Positions 18,237 to 28,400 of a stretch of DNA of 64,000 bases are shown here, piece by piece. The position numbers and the translations under genes are program-made. The stretch is taken from the NCBI GenBank assembly GCA_024710405.1, contig JANJUV010000005.1, positions 108,846-172,845 on the forward strand. Reading direction: 5' to 3'. Positions within the stretch are counted from its first letter, which is position 1, and each line of letters opens with the position of its first letter. Source of the stretch: Bacteroidales bacterium. Its GTDB lineage: Bacteria; Bacteroidota; Bacteroidia; Bacteroidales; F082. The notes beneath the pieces were generated by a model. That model ran no database searches. It saw only the letters and a program-made list of their open reading frames with translations, and was not told where the DNA came from.

Positions 18237-18911
18237 GAACCATTCCATAAGCTGAACAGTCATCATCAGCATCAGGAGGTTATAAATTGAATCCTCAATA
18301 GGAATGGTAAATATTCTGATGTTAAGGTTGTGGTCAGGATTGTAGCTGACTACCTGATCATCGATGTAACTTCCGGTGAGAATGCCGTTAATCAGCAGAA
18401 AAGGTATCCATGCAACAAAATAGGAAAGAAGGAACATGCTGAGCCAGGGTTGACGGGTGGCAACATTATACACCAAAAGAACGGCAGTTATAAAGAAAAC
18501 AATTGAAGTGTACAGCCTGTCGTAAAACATAATTGCCACAACAAACAATACCGCACTCAAAATGAGCAGGAATGGCCTGTGAAAATTCTTCAGCAGATCA
18601 GTTTTGAGGTAAGCGACAAGGCAGGCATAGATGAAGACACAGGCATATGGAACCACAACAAAAAACATCCATTCCTCGACCGGTAATCCCAGTAAACGGT
18701 ATCCGATCAAATAAGCATCATTAAAGGCCCAAATGTCGTATGCCGTAAACGCAATGTCTTTTCCGATGAAAAAGACTGCCATGATCAGGATTGCGGGGAA
18801 AAGATACTTCCATTCACGATAAAAAGCCACCTTGCGGTCGAAACTCAGGATAAGCGGGAAAAAGATAGTAAACAGATTCAGTGAAAGATATAGGTAGTTC
18901 ATAAGAAACAT
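18213..18911 (-). CDS. Lycopene cyclase, fused CrtYc-CrtYd/CarR type
   Basis: 232 residues, seven membrane helices arranged as two related halves. The first half ends with 'PVEEWMFF' and the second with 'PIEDSIYN', the paired PxE(E/D) motifs of the CrtYc/CrtYd, CarR and fungal bifunctional lycopene cyclases. It closes beta-ionone rings on lycopene or gamma-carotene precursors in the membrane. It is the last gene of a four-gene operon and starts two bases after cruF. In company with CruF and CrtD, it probably makes only one ring, which leads to monocyclic carotenoids such as saproxanthin or myxol. Phytoene synthase and desaturase are not in the window. Confidence 0.9.
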   Translation of the reverse strand: MFLMNYLYLSLNLFTIFFPLILSFDRKVAFYREWKYLFPAILIMAVFFIGKDIAFTAYDIWAFNDAYLIGYRLLGLPVEEWMFFVVVPYACVFIYACLVAYLKTDLLKNFHRPFLLILSAVLFVVAIMFYDRLYTSIVFFITAVLLVYNVATRQPWLSMFLLSYFVAWIPFLLINGILTGSYIDDQVVSYNPDHNLNIRIFTIPIEDSIYNLLMLMMTVQLMEWFKKRASAR

Positions 18912-18913
18912 AG

Positions 18914-19564
18914 TTAAAAAAGTCTTAATTCTTCGGTGAGCAGCAAAAGGACAAAAAACAGCATCTGAATGATGATAACCGGTAAGGCTAGTCTGTTCTG
19001 AAGATTGTTAACCTTAGCCATAACACCGAAGTGCATGACAAAGGAAATAATCCACCAGGCCAGATAATTCTGCAAGGGAACCTGATTGCCCTCCCATGAC
19101 CAAAAATCGAAACGCATGGCCACAGGTTCGAGCAAAACATCATAGCCCACCATCACCGTTGCACCAAGAGCAGCCCTGAGCCAAAGAGACATCCTTATCT
19201 TATGAATAAGCGCGCCGGTGGCAAAAACAAGCAATGCCCAGTTAACTCCGATCATGAGTGGTACATCTGCCACTTTAATTCCAAGTCCTTCGCCATAGGA
19301 ATAAGTGCCGAAAACAAGGCCGGTAAGTATACCAAGCAACTCGACCAGATATCCGCTGATTCCGATAATGAGCAACCATAAAGCATAAGTTTTGTTGACC
19401 TCCGATGCATTGTACAAAAACAAAAAAGCCACAAAAAGAAGGTTATAGGAAGTCAACTTCATGAGCTGGTCGGGATATCCGGCCAGGACTGTCGCAGTTC
19501 CAACGAGATATACGATCACCAACAATGCCAGACTAAGCTTGAATTTATCTTTTAACCAGTTCAT
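18914..19564 (-). CDS. cruF: Carotenoid 1',2'-hydratase, CruF (DUF422) family
   Basis: 216 residues, about seven membrane helices, with the DUF422 features 'ELLGILTGLVFGTYSYGEGL', 'DVPLMIGVNWALLV' and 'GYDVLLEPVAMRFDFWSWEG'. Members hydrate the acyclic end of gamma-carotene (CruF) or of bisanhydrobacterioruberin (archaeal CruF), adding a tertiary hydroxyl at C-1'. The neighbours support the first reaction: a CrtD-type desaturase acts on 1-hydroxycarotenoids, and a lycopene cyclase makes the other end. It starts four bases after the crtD stop. Confidence 0.9.
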   Translation of the reverse strand: MNWLKDKFKLSLALLVIVYLVGTATVLAGYPDQLMKLTSYNLLFVAFLFLYNASEVNKTYALWLLIIGISGYLVELLGILTGLVFGTYSYGEGLGIKVADVPLMIGVNWALLVFATGALIHKIRMSLWLRAALGATVMVGYDVLLEPVAMRFDFWSWEGNQVPLQNYLAWWIISFVMHFGVMAKVNNLQNRLALPVIIIQMLFFVLLLLTEELRLF

Positions 19565-19568
19565 AACA

Positions 19569-21035
19569 TCACTTAATTAAATCAGAAACAATTTTGGCCG
19601 ACAGCAAACACAGGGGTATGCCTCCACCCGGGTGCACACTTCCTCCGCAGAAAAAGAGACCGTTTGTTTTGCTGCTTTCATTGGCATGCCTCATAAAGGC
19701 TGCAAACCGGCTGTTGGAGCTGGTTCCGTAGAGTGCCCCGCCGAGAGATGATGTCGCCGTTTCAATTCCTTTGGGTGTTAGCACCCTTTCGGTTGCGATG
19801 AAAGGCTCCGGATCAACTCCTAGAACCCGGCTTAATTTATGTAAAATGTTGATTCTGTATTTGGAAATGAGTGATTCCCAATCCTGTCCAGAGTGTGCCG
19901 GCACATTCACCATCACAAACCAGTTTTCGCAGTTTTCAGGGGCATCAGCAGGCACATCCTTTGAGGTTATATTAACGTAGATAGTAGGATCTTCTGCCGG
20001 AACCTTTCCGGCAAAAATACTCTCAAATTCCTGCCCGTAATCATTGCTGAAAAAGATGTTGTGTAGTCCGAGTTCATGAAATTGCCTGTTGATACCCCAG
20101 TAAAAGATCAATGCTGAACTGGAGCGTTCCTGCATCAGAATTCGTTCGGGAGCTTTTCGTCCGGGCATGAGTTTACGATAGGTAAGCGCCACATCCATAT
20201 TAGAAACAACCAGCGGTGCATTCAGTGTTCTTTGGGTAGTTTCAACACCGGTGACTTTGTTTTCCGTGATGTTGATTTGTGTCACCTGTTCATTAAAGAA
20301 AAACACTACTCCAAGCGAGCGCGCCAGATCGTAAATGCTTTCTGTAATCTGGTGCATTCCGCGTTCGGGCAAAAAAGTACCAATTCCATGTTCGAGATGC
20401 GGTATCATATTGAGCACGGCAGGTGCACGATAAGGATCTGAACCATTGTAGGTTGCATAACGATCGAACAATTGAACCAGTTTGGGATGCTTCAGGTACT
20501 TTTCGTTTTCCTGATGCATGGAACTGAACACACCAAGCTTGTTAATCTGCATCATTGCCCTGAACACTGATGGGGTAATCCAGGTTTGGAGTTTGTGCAA
20601 CGGTTTCTCCATAAAGGTATGGCCTGCCAGTTCATATTTCTGTTGGCTATGTCGCAGCCGGTTTAAAACCATGTTTTCATCGACCGAGAGGACAACTGCT
20701 GCCTCACGGGCAAAAGCGTAGGGATCGGCATGGGCTGTCAATCTTGTTCTGTCGTCCCAGAAGTACCTGCAAGATTCATCTTTACGTTTGTAGGTGAATT
20801 TTTCTTCCGGATTTAGTCCAGCCAGTTCGAACAAGTCTGTTACATATTGCGGCATGGTAAACAGCGAAGGGCCTGCATCAAAACGATAGCCGTCCTGTTC
20901 AAAAACTGTCAGTTTTCCACCTGGATAAGGATTGGCTTCGATGACCTGCACTTCGAAACCTTTCAGCCTTAGTCTGACGGATGCAGCCATTCCGGCAATA
21001 CCTGCACCTATAATGATAGCTGCACCCGGTCTCAT
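19569..21035 (-). CDS. crtD: 1-Hydroxycarotenoid 3,4-desaturase (CrtI family)
   Basis: 488 residues. The N-terminal dinucleotide fold 'AAIIIGAGIAGMAASVRLRL' binds FAD, 'GGKLTVFEQDGYRFDAGPSL' follows as in CrtI-type phytoene desaturases, and the C-terminal FAD-binding segment is 'LFFCGGSVHPGGGIPLCLLS'. CrtI-family members differ in substrate; adjacency to cruF and a lycopene cyclase points to CrtD, which adds the C-3',4' double bond next to the 1'-hydroxyl. Direct assignment from sequence alone is less certain than the family. The start overlaps the DUF2237 stop by four bases (ATGA). Confidence 0.88.
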   Translation of the reverse strand: MRPGAAIIIGAGIAGMAASVRLRLKGFEVQVIEANPYPGGKLTVFEQDGYRFDAGPSLFTMPQYVTDLFELAGLNPEEKFTYKRKDESCRYFWDDRTRLTAHADPYAFAREAAVVLSVDENMVLNRLRHSQQKYELAGHTFMEKPLHKLQTWITPSVFRAMMQINKLGVFSSMHQENEKYLKHPKLVQLFDRYATYNGSDPYRAPAVLNMIPHLEHGIGTFLPERGMHQITESIYDLARSLGVVFFFNEQVTQINITENKVTGVETTQRTLNAPLVVSNMDVALTYRKLMPGRKAPERILMQERSSSALIFYWGINRQFHELGLHNIFFSNDYGQEFESIFAGKVPAEDPTIYVNITSKDVPADAPENCENWFVMVNVPAHSGQDWESLISKYRINILHKLSRVLGVDPEPFIATERVLTPKGIETATSSLGGALYGTSSNSRFAAFMRHANESSKTNGLFFCGGSVHPGGGIPLCLLSAKIVSDLIK

Positions 21036-21430
21036 TGCGGTTTTGTTTGTGAATCGTTGGGTGTTTTCCAGGCGTGTTTCACCAGTTCATTCAGGCTGAT
21101 TATTTCAAGGGCGCGTTCGTGGGTAGCTTCGAGCACTATGAGGGGTGCGCAGTTATCAAGAGAAGCCTGAAGCCAGCGCAAAGAACATAGGCACCAATGA
21201 TCACCGGGCTTAAGGCCCGGAAAGGAAAATTCGGGACGCGGTGTCGAAAGATCGTTTCCCCGTGCACGCGAATATTCAAGGAATCCGGCCGTCATCACTG
21301 CACAAACGGTATGCATTCCCATATCATCGGCTTCACTGCGGCAGCTTCCATCGCGGTAATAACCAGTTAAAGGCTTGAAACTACATGGTTTCAGTGGTTC
21401 GCCGAAAACGTTATTCTCATTAGTTCTCAT
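21032..21430 (-). CDS. DUF2237 family protein
   Basis: 132 residues from the ATG at 21430; the frame runs on to 21478 but the -7 box at 21441-21448 lies inside that extension. The family pattern is complete: 'NVFGEPLKPCS', 'TGYYRDGSCRSEADDMGMHT', 'VCAVMTAGFLEYSRARGNDL', 'FPGLKPGDHWCLCSLRWLQA' and 'VVLEATHERALEI'. Several conserved Cys and His residues could bind a metal. DUF2237 proteins are widespread in bacteria and plants, and their function is unknown. Here it is the first gene of the carotenoid operon and is translationally coupled to crtD. Confidence 0.92.
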   Translation of the reverse strand: MRTNENNVFGEPLKPCSFKPLTGYYRDGSCRSEADDMGMHTVCAVMTAGFLEYSRARGNDLSTPRPEFSFPGLKPGDHWCLCSLRWLQASLDNCAPLIVLEATHERALEIISLNELVKHAWKTPNDSQTKPQ

Positions 21431-21440
21431 AATCTGCAAA

Positions 21441-21448
21441 CAAAGATA
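21441..21448 (-). promoter_or_regulatory. -7 promoter box for the carotenoid operon
   Basis: Minus-strand TATCTTTG, exact TAnnTTTG, ten bases before the ATG of the DUF2237 gene, predicting a leader of only a few bases. Confidence 0.5.
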
Positions 21449-21532
21449 GTGCAGAATGGTTCTGTTCGCACACAACAATCTGTATCAATTTACTTTGTGT
21501 GGTTTTGGCTACCCAGATATTCCAATGATTTT

Positions 21533-22792
21533 TCACAACAAACCAAGTTCCTTTCTGATATAGTTTGCTTTTCGTGCAAAAAGCATGGCCGATCCAAGGC
21601 ATAGCATGGCTGCGAAAAAGATTGTGTATGGCACACCGGCGGGGCCTGCAATCAGTCCGAGCAGGAGGCTTCCGAGCGGAGTAAATCCCATGAACGACAT
21701 GCTATAGAACGACATTACCCTGCCTCTCTTGTCTTCAGCCACAACGGTTTGCAGCATGGTGTTGGTGGCGGCAAACTGAACGATCATTCCGAAACCGGTA
21801 AAATAGAGGAGCAGTAACGAAAGCCAGGCAACATCCGAAAAAGTAAAAGCCATAAGGCCTATGGCAAAAAGCACAGCGGTGAACCTGATGAGTTGCGGCA
21901 ATCCGGCAACGGTGCGGCGTGTGGCCAGATAAAAGGCACCTGTTAACGCTCCGGCGCCGATACTTCCGGTAAGAAGACCCAGCATCTGTGAATTTCCGTT
22001 GAGCACATCGCGCGCAAACACAGGAAGAAACGCCTGAAAAGGAAGCCCGAAAATACTGGTAGTGATCACAAGCAGAATCATATAGCGTACCGGTCTGAAA
22101 TTGTAAGCATAGTGAACTCCTTCGCGGAGCTGCTCCAGTATGCTTCCTTCGGGCTTGTTGCGTTTGGCAAGTTTAACACGCATCGATAAAAGTGCAGCTA
22201 CCACGCCGATAAAGCTGATGCCGTTAATCAGAAAACACACACCCTCCCCTGCCCAGGCAATCAGGAATCCACCGATGGTAGGTCCCAGAAATCTGGCTGT
22301 GTTTACCAAAGTTGAACTAAGGGCCACCGCATTGGAAAGGTATTTGCGATCACCAATCATATCCGGCACAAATGCATGCCTGAAGGGAGTATCAAATGAG
22401 AGCGAAATCCCATTAACCACAACAATGGCCATGAGCAACCCGATATGAATCTGATCTGAAAAAACCAGATAAGACAGCAAAAAAGCCAGCAACATGGGCA
22501 CCAGCTGGGTGATGATCAAAACTTTCCTGCGGTTAAGCCTGTCGGCATACACTCCGGCAATAGGCGAAAGGAACAGAGCCGGAATCTGGCCTGCAAACCC
22601 GACAAGTCCAAGGTAAAAAGCGGAATCCGTGAGTCGGTAAACCAACCAGCCGATGGCCACATTCTGTATCCAGGTACCCATCAGCGACACCATTCCGCTA
22701 AAAAAGAACAACCTGAAATTACGGCTTTCCAATGCCCTGAAAGCAAAGCCCATTCCCTGAAAATAAGACCGGATATCGAGAAAACGATTCAA
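21533..22792 (-). CDS. MFS transporter, EntS/MFS_3-like
   Basis: 419 residues with 12 predicted membrane helices. The MFS signature between helices 2 and 3 is 'AGVYADRLNRRKVLI', and the N-terminus 'FRALESRNFRLFFFSGMVSL' with 'GTWIQNVAIGWLVYRLTDSA' is typical of the MFS_3 group, which contains the enterobactin exporter EntS and many drug or macrolide effluxers. Substrate unknown. It ends 84 bases upstream of the carotenoid promoter on the same strand and stands as a single gene. Confidence 0.85.
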   Translation of the reverse strand: MNRFLDIRSYFQGMGFAFRALESRNFRLFFFSGMVSLMGTWIQNVAIGWLVYRLTDSAFYLGLVGFAGQIPALFLSPIAGVYADRLNRRKVLIITQLVPMLLAFLLSYLVFSDQIHIGLLMAIVVVNGISLSFDTPFRHAFVPDMIGDRKYLSNAVALSSTLVNTARFLGPTIGGFLIAWAGEGVCFLINGISFIGVVAALLSMRVKLAKRNKPEGSILEQLREGVHYAYNFRPVRYMILLVITTSIFGLPFQAFLPVFARDVLNGNSQMLGLLTGSIGAGALTGAFYLATRRTVAGLPQLIRFTAVLFAIGLMAFTFSDVAWLSLLLLYFTGFGMIVQFAATNTMLQTVVAEDKRGRVMSFYSMSFMGFTPLGSLLLGLIAGPAGVPYTIFFAAMLCLGSAMLFARKANYIRKELGLL

Positions 22793-22870
22793 CGAAAGGA
22801 TGATTTATACCGTCACCGGCATTTGGTTAATCATGGAAAACTTATGGTATCACTGTTCAGGAAGTATGAA

Positions 22871-23137
22871 CTACTGATCAGTATTGAGGCTGATAAGTTT
22901 GGCATCAACAGATTTCACCAGATTAAGCTTGTGTTCAATTTCTTTCATCTGGGCCACGTCGCCGGTAAGTTCGAGAAATATCAGTCCTGATTCACTGCAG
23001 TTTTCGAGCACATCGTCGTGCAGCCCAAGTCTGGTTTTGATAAAACAGCCCCATCCGGTAAGGATTTTCTGTACTTTGTCTGCGGCTTCTTTTCTTGATC
23101 CGACAAGGATCAGCATTACATGTCGTGTCATACTCAT
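22871..23137 (-). CDS. Small ferredoxin-fold protein similar to TM1266 regulators
   Basis: About 88 residues from the ATG at 23137; a TTG at 23161 would add eight residues. The sequence (VMLILVGSRKEAADKVQKIL, then 'GCFIKTRLGLHDD', 'SGLIFLELTGDVAQMKEIEH' and 'LNLVKSVDAKLISL') matches in length and pattern the ACT-like TM1266 family, which includes 'iron-only hydrogenase system regulator' proteins. The match is by pattern only. It begins 28 bases after the antiporter stop and is probably cotranscribed with it; no hydrogenase gene is in the window. Function unknown. Confidence 0.65.
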   Translation of the reverse strand: MSMTRHVMLILVGSRKEAADKVQKILTGWGCFIKTRLGLHDDVLENCSESGLIFLELTGDVAQMKEIEHKLNLVKSVDAKLISLNTDQ

Positions 23138-23165
23138 GAGTGTTATTTGGTTCGAGATCAAATAT

Positions 23166-25304
23166 TTATTCTGCTTTTTTAAAGAAACTGCTCACGCCCT
23201 TACCGATTCTGTTCATGGTTTCGATACCTCTGGCAAGTGGTTCTCCATCTACATCCCTGTATCTTTCGTTCACATAATCAACTTTTTGCTGTTCGGGGAA
23301 GAATACAATCCGACTGTTGTTTTCGCAAACGCGTTCGATTCGCTCAGGCAGATTGTCGAGCATGTTGTGGTATGAAGCCGCCCCACGACGCGAACCAATA
23401 ACTACCAGCAGATCGGACGGGGCAAATCTGCCTTCACTTTTAATGATGACATCCCAGGTATCAAGATTTTCAAAGCTGATTTTTGTTGACGCAGTCATCT
23501 TAAGATGACATTCTTCGAGGGCCTGGCGGGTAATCACATCGCAATAGTATGTAACAGGTGTACTTAGTTCCACTGCCAACTTGCCCGTCACCGAAACCCA
23601 TTGCACGAACCCTATCTCCAGTTCGGCAAGTGGCGGAATCAGCACCCTGATTTGCTTGTGGTTGGAAAGAGGTTGAACAAAATAGCAGAATGCCGTGGAT
23701 TTATGCGTATGCTGGATAATGGAGTCAAGACCCTCGCTGATGAGTTTGCTTATGATGCCTTGACGCTGGGGCCATCCCATAATGATCAGGTCGGCGCCTG
23801 TTTCCCTTGCTGTTCGGGCAATTCCTACCGGAATATTGTGATCGATGGTGGCAATCAGGTTCACTTTCTGTTCCGACGCCAGTGCTTCATCGGCCAGATT
23901 ACGTAGGGTGTTTCTGGCTTTTTGCAGATTAATTTCTGCCTCTTCATTGTTTGGTACTACCGATAATACAGATATTGTTTCCGGTCTGTGTCCGTCCTGA
24001 ATCAAAGCGCTGAACTCAAGTAACTTATTAAAGTTTTGCAGATTGGCCAATGGTAAAAGAATTTGTCTGGGTGCTGCGTTCACAAGTTTTACCGGCACAA
24101 TATCGCTGTCTTTCGATCTGGCCAATGCTTTTCCGCTGCGCTCGGTAACGAAGGAAGCAACCACGCAGGTAACTAAAATAAGAATAATGGTTCCGTTGAG
24201 GATGTTTTCGTCGAGCAAGCCTTCTCTAAACCCGACAAGTATTACGGCAAGTGTGGCAGCGGCATGGCTGCTGCTGAGTCCGAATATCAGGTTGCCTTCG
24301 CTGGCCGAAAAACTATAAATAATCCTTGTCGCCATAGCAGCCAGCCATTTACCCAGCAATGCAACAATAGTAAGCACGGCTGCAATAACAACCGCAGCAG
24401 GACCGTTGAGCAGCACACCCAAATCGACCAGCATGCCCACACTGATCAGAAAAAAAGGAATAAACAGCGCATTGCCAATGAACTCAATACGGTTCATGAG
24501 TACTGAGGTATGTGGAATAAGTCTGTTAAGTACAAGCCCGGAAACAAATGCACCTATGATCGGCTCAATGCCAGCCAGTTCGGCCATAAAAGCTGCAAAA
24601 AAAACCACCAGCAGCACAAAAATATAGTGAGAATGCCGTTCGCTTTCGAGTTTTTTAAAAAACCAGGCTGCAATGCGGGGCATGACATAAAACATAATCA
24701 CTGTAAATATCGCCAGTGAGCCTAGTAAATGTAACCAAAAAGCCGGTCCGATGCTGCCCTTGCTGCTCGACAAAATGATGGCCAGCAACAAAAGGACGGC
24801 TGTATCGGTAAGGATTGTCCCTCCAACTGTGATGGCAACGGCTCTGTTTTTAGAGATTCCCAATCGGCTCACGATCGGATAAGCAACAAGGGTGTGGGTG
24901 CTGAACATGCTTGCGGTGAGCAAACTGGCCCAGAAATCAAAACCCAGAAAATAGTAGCAGACAGGGAATCCTGCAAGCAATGGAAGGGCAAAGGTAAGGC
25001 TGCCAAAAACAAGGCTTTTGTTTCTGTTTTTCCTGAACTCGTTAAGGTCAAGTTCAAGACCGGCAATAAACATAATGTAGAGAAGACCGATGGTGGAAAA
25101 AAGGTCGACAGCAGAGTTCTTTTCGATCAGGTTCAATCCATGCGGACCAACAAGAAGTCCCGATAATATCAAACCGATGATCCCCGGAATCCTCAGCCTC
25201 TTCAGCAGCACGGGTGAGATTAGAATAATGGCCAGAATGACCGAAAATACCAGCACGGGATTACCGAATGGCCGCTCGAATTCGTGTTGGAGTATCTCAA
25301 TCAT
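23166..25304 (-). CDS. CPA2-family cation/proton antiporter with C-terminal UspA-like domains
   Basis: 712 residues. Residues ~15-400 are a 12-helix Na+/H+ exchanger domain of the KefB/GerN (CPA2) type ('LRIPGIIGLILSGLLVGPHG', 'LLYIMFIAGLELDLNEFRKN', 'FSTHTLVAYPIVSRLGIS', 'EPIIGAFVSGLVLNRLIP'). Residues ~420-680 form two universal-stress-protein-like alpha/beta domains ('ADLIIMGWPQRQGI' and 'SDLLVVIGSRRGAASY'), probably cytosolic and nucleotide-binding. By analogy it exports Na+ or K+ in exchange for protons with control by its Usp domains. A -7 box lies 26 bases upstream, and the small TM1266-like gene follows. Confidence 0.9.
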   Translation of the reverse strand: MIEILQHEFERPFGNPVLVFSVILAIILISPVLLKRLRIPGIIGLILSGLLVGPHGLNLIEKNSAVDLFSTIGLLYIMFIAGLELDLNEFRKNRNKSLVFGSLTFALPLLAGFPVCYYFLGFDFWASLLTASMFSTHTLVAYPIVSRLGISKNRAVAITVGGTILTDTAVLLLLAIILSSSKGSIGPAFWLHLLGSLAIFTVIMFYVMPRIAAWFFKKLESERHSHYIFVLLVVFFAAFMAELAGIEPIIGAFVSGLVLNRLIPHTSVLMNRIEFIGNALFIPFFLISVGMLVDLGVLLNGPAAVVIAAVLTIVALLGKWLAAMATRIIYSFSASEGNLIFGLSSSHAAATLAVILVGFREGLLDENILNGTIILILVTCVVASFVTERSGKALARSKDSDIVPVKLVNAAPRQILLPLANLQNFNKLLEFSALIQDGHRPETISVLSVVPNNEEAEINLQKARNTLRNLADEALASEQKVNLIATIDHNIPVGIARTARETGADLIIMGWPQRQGIISKLISEGLDSIIQHTHKSTAFCYFVQPLSNHKQIRVLIPPLAELEIGFVQWVSVTGKLAVELSTPVTYYCDVITRQALEECHLKMTASTKISFENLDTWDVIIKSEGRFAPSDLLVVIGSRRGAASYHNMLDNLPERIERVCENNSRIVFFPEQQKVDYVNERYRDVDGEPLARGIETMNRIGKGVSSFFKKAE

Positions 25305-25330
25305 GGCCTTGCAAAGGAGCTAACAGACAG

Positions 25331-25338
25331 CAAATGTA
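25331..25338 (-). promoter_or_regulatory. -7 promoter box for the antiporter
   Basis: Minus-strand TACATTTG, exact TAnnTTTG, 26 bases before the ATG at 25304. Confidence 0.45.
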
Positions 25339-25491
25339 GTGGTTTTTTGACGTTCCGTTTTCTACCCGCTCGATCAAATTGAAGAAAAAGAATCAGATGT
25401 CATAACAAGTTGATATATGACCAATTGGATTATTTTCACGGATTAAAGAACAGTTATGCCCTTTTGGAATACAACAGACTATTGTTCCATT

Positions 25492-28400
25492 TTACCGTAT
25501 TGCAAAATACTTTTTCAGAACTGGTGTGAGGTCATCCTTGTTGAAAGGTTTACTGATGTAGTCGTTGCAACCGGCCAGAAAAGCATGTCGTTTGTCATCG
25601 TCCATTGCGTAGGCAGTTATGGCTATGACTGGTATTTCAGGTTTCATCCTGCGGATATGTTGGGTTGCTTCGTATCCGCTCATCCCCGGCAGTTTGATGT
25701 CCATGAGTACCAGACCAATTGTAGCATCGTTCCGGCACATTTCAACTGCTTCGGCACCGTCTTTGGCCCGAATGGTGTTCCGAAGCGATAATGTTGAGAG
25801 TATTTTATTGATATATTGATAGTTAAGCTCTTCATCTTCTACTATGAGTATCCGTTCGGAAGGTTTCAGGCGTTTGTCGGGTTGTCCGTTTTCCAAAACA
25901 TCGCCTGCGCCGTTATCGTACTTTAATCTAAAACTGAAAACCGAGCCCTGACCAGGCTCTGAAACCAAATAGATAGTGCTGCCCAATAATCCGGTGAGGC
26001 TGCTGACAATTGACAATCCGAGGCCCATCCCCTCATAAAATCGCTTGCTCGAGTCGTCAACCTGCCTGAACGACCTGAAAATAGTTTCCTGCATGTGTGA
26101 TGGTATTCCGATTCCAGTGTCGGAAACAAAAAACACTATTGAGTCTTCTTCAAAGCGGTATCCAAAACGTATGTGGCCCGAATGTGTAAACTTTACTGCA
26201 TTTGATAGCAATTCGGTCATGATTTTGGTGATGATATTGTGATCTGAAACCAATTGTCCGTCATCGGGCCCGGCCTCCATAAAAAGCATTAAATTTGCTG
26301 TACTACATTCATGTTGAAACTGTTCCCTGAGATAATTCATGCATTCAAAGAGGCTGAACGGGCTTTTGTTGACGATTCTGTTTCCCGAAACAATCATCGA
26401 AGCTTCCAGGATATTCTCGATTGTTCTCAGCAGTCTGTTGCTGCTTTTTTCGAGGTGATCCAGATAGCTTTGTTTATCCTCCATAGGTATGGCGGGGTCG
26501 ATGAGCAGGGTCGAAAATCCGAGTACACCATTGAGAGGTGTGCGCACCTCGTGCGAGATATTGTTGATGAAGGTTGTTTTCAGTCTGTCGCTTTCCTCTG
26601 CCTTTTCCTTGGCTTTGGTGAGTTCGAGGTTCATTTGTCTGAGGGTTGACTGGTCTTCCTTGACAGCCAGATAGAAGATGGCTTTTCCCTCAGCATCATA
26701 AATCGGTGAAATGGAAACTGATTCCCACAGGAACTCGCCGTTCTTTTTACGGTTTTTAAACTCACCTCTCCAGGTTTTGCCATGGGTAATGGTTTCCCAC
26801 AGTTCCTTGTATTGTTCGCTGCCGGTGTAGCCTGACTTCAGAATTGAGGTTGATTTGCCCTTTACCTCATCAGGACTATAACCTGTGCGCAGGGTAAAAG
26901 TTGCATTGACATATTCAATGTTTCCCTGCAGGTCGGTAATCACAATGGATGCAGGACTCTGTTCAAGAGCACGCGACAGTTTGAGCAGTTCGAGTTCTGT
27001 TGCTTTGCGCCGGGTGATGTCACGTGTGGTGATCAGACCAACAAGTTCGTCCTCCTTGCGATAATACGCCTTGCCAACCGATTCGAGCCAGATATATCCT
27101 TTTCCGGGATGCAGATACCTGTATTCCACCTGATATTCCATACCGGTTTCTTTACCTTTTCTGACAAAGCTCTTTACCCTTTCAAGGTCATCAGGATGCA
27201 CAAATTCGAAAATATTCTTCCCGATAACTTCGTTTCCGCGACCTGTAATCCTGCTGTGTGAAGGAGAGACATAAAGGCATTTTCCTGTGCCATCGGCCAT
27301 GATTACAGCATCGGTGATGTTTGAGGCAATGAACTCGTTGATTTTTTCCGAGTCCCTCAGTTTTTCTTCAATCTCTGCCTTTACTTTCCAATTGGTCAGC
27401 AGTTCGGCAAAAAGCCTGAGCACGCTCATTTCTTCCTGATTCCAGTTTCTGAGTCTGGCAACCGAATCAAAGCCCAGATAACCAAGACATTCATCCCTGT
27501 GGATCATGGGTATGGTGATGAGCGACTGTATGCCCTGCGATTCCAGTATTAATCTCAGATTATGAGACTTATCCAGTGCGGAGACGTCCGGAACTATTAT
27601 TGTTTCACCTTTGATATGTGCAGTAACCCAATCCGGAAACATTTCATTAGGAACCGATTTCAGGTTATCAATTTCAGGGCTAATCCCATTTGCGCACCAC
27701 TCGAAGGTATTGGTCATAATCTGTTCCTTCCAGTTGTAATCAAACAGATACACTCTGTCAACATCCATAAATCTTCCAATTTGCTCCATCGCATCTTGTA
27801 TGGCGTTGCCTACTTCACCTGCTCCAAGGTTGATAAACCGGAGTCCAAGTTCTGTAACCAGTTGCAGCATATCCGATCTGAACTTGACTTCCTTTTCGAG
27901 CCTGTGCCTTTCGGTGATGTCGGCAATAGAAATAAGTCCCGCCGGACGGCCGTTGTACATAATACGGTTGCCAGTGAGCAACACCCAAACTGCCCTGCCT
28001 GTTTTGTGTATTATGCTGAATTCATATGACTGCGGAACATCATTTCCTGATTGACGCTGCTGGCCTCTTGTCCTGATCAACTCCTGAAATTCGGGGGCCA
28101 CGATCTCCCAATAAGGCTTGCCAATCAGCTCCTCTGCACTGTACCCGCTTACTTCTTCACCGGCCTTGTTTGTATATACCCAGGAGTCATCCTGATAAAT
28201 CATGATGGGAAAAGGACTCGATTCGGCCAGGTTCCGGAATTTGTTTTCACTTTCGATCAGCCGGATCTCAGCCGCCTTCCGTTCCGTGATGTCGATGAGA
28301 ATGGTAAGGATGGCCGGATTACCGTCGAATACGATCATATTGGTACGAATGATGGCATCCCTGATTTCGCCGGCTCCTACCACCACCTTTATTTCATAAT

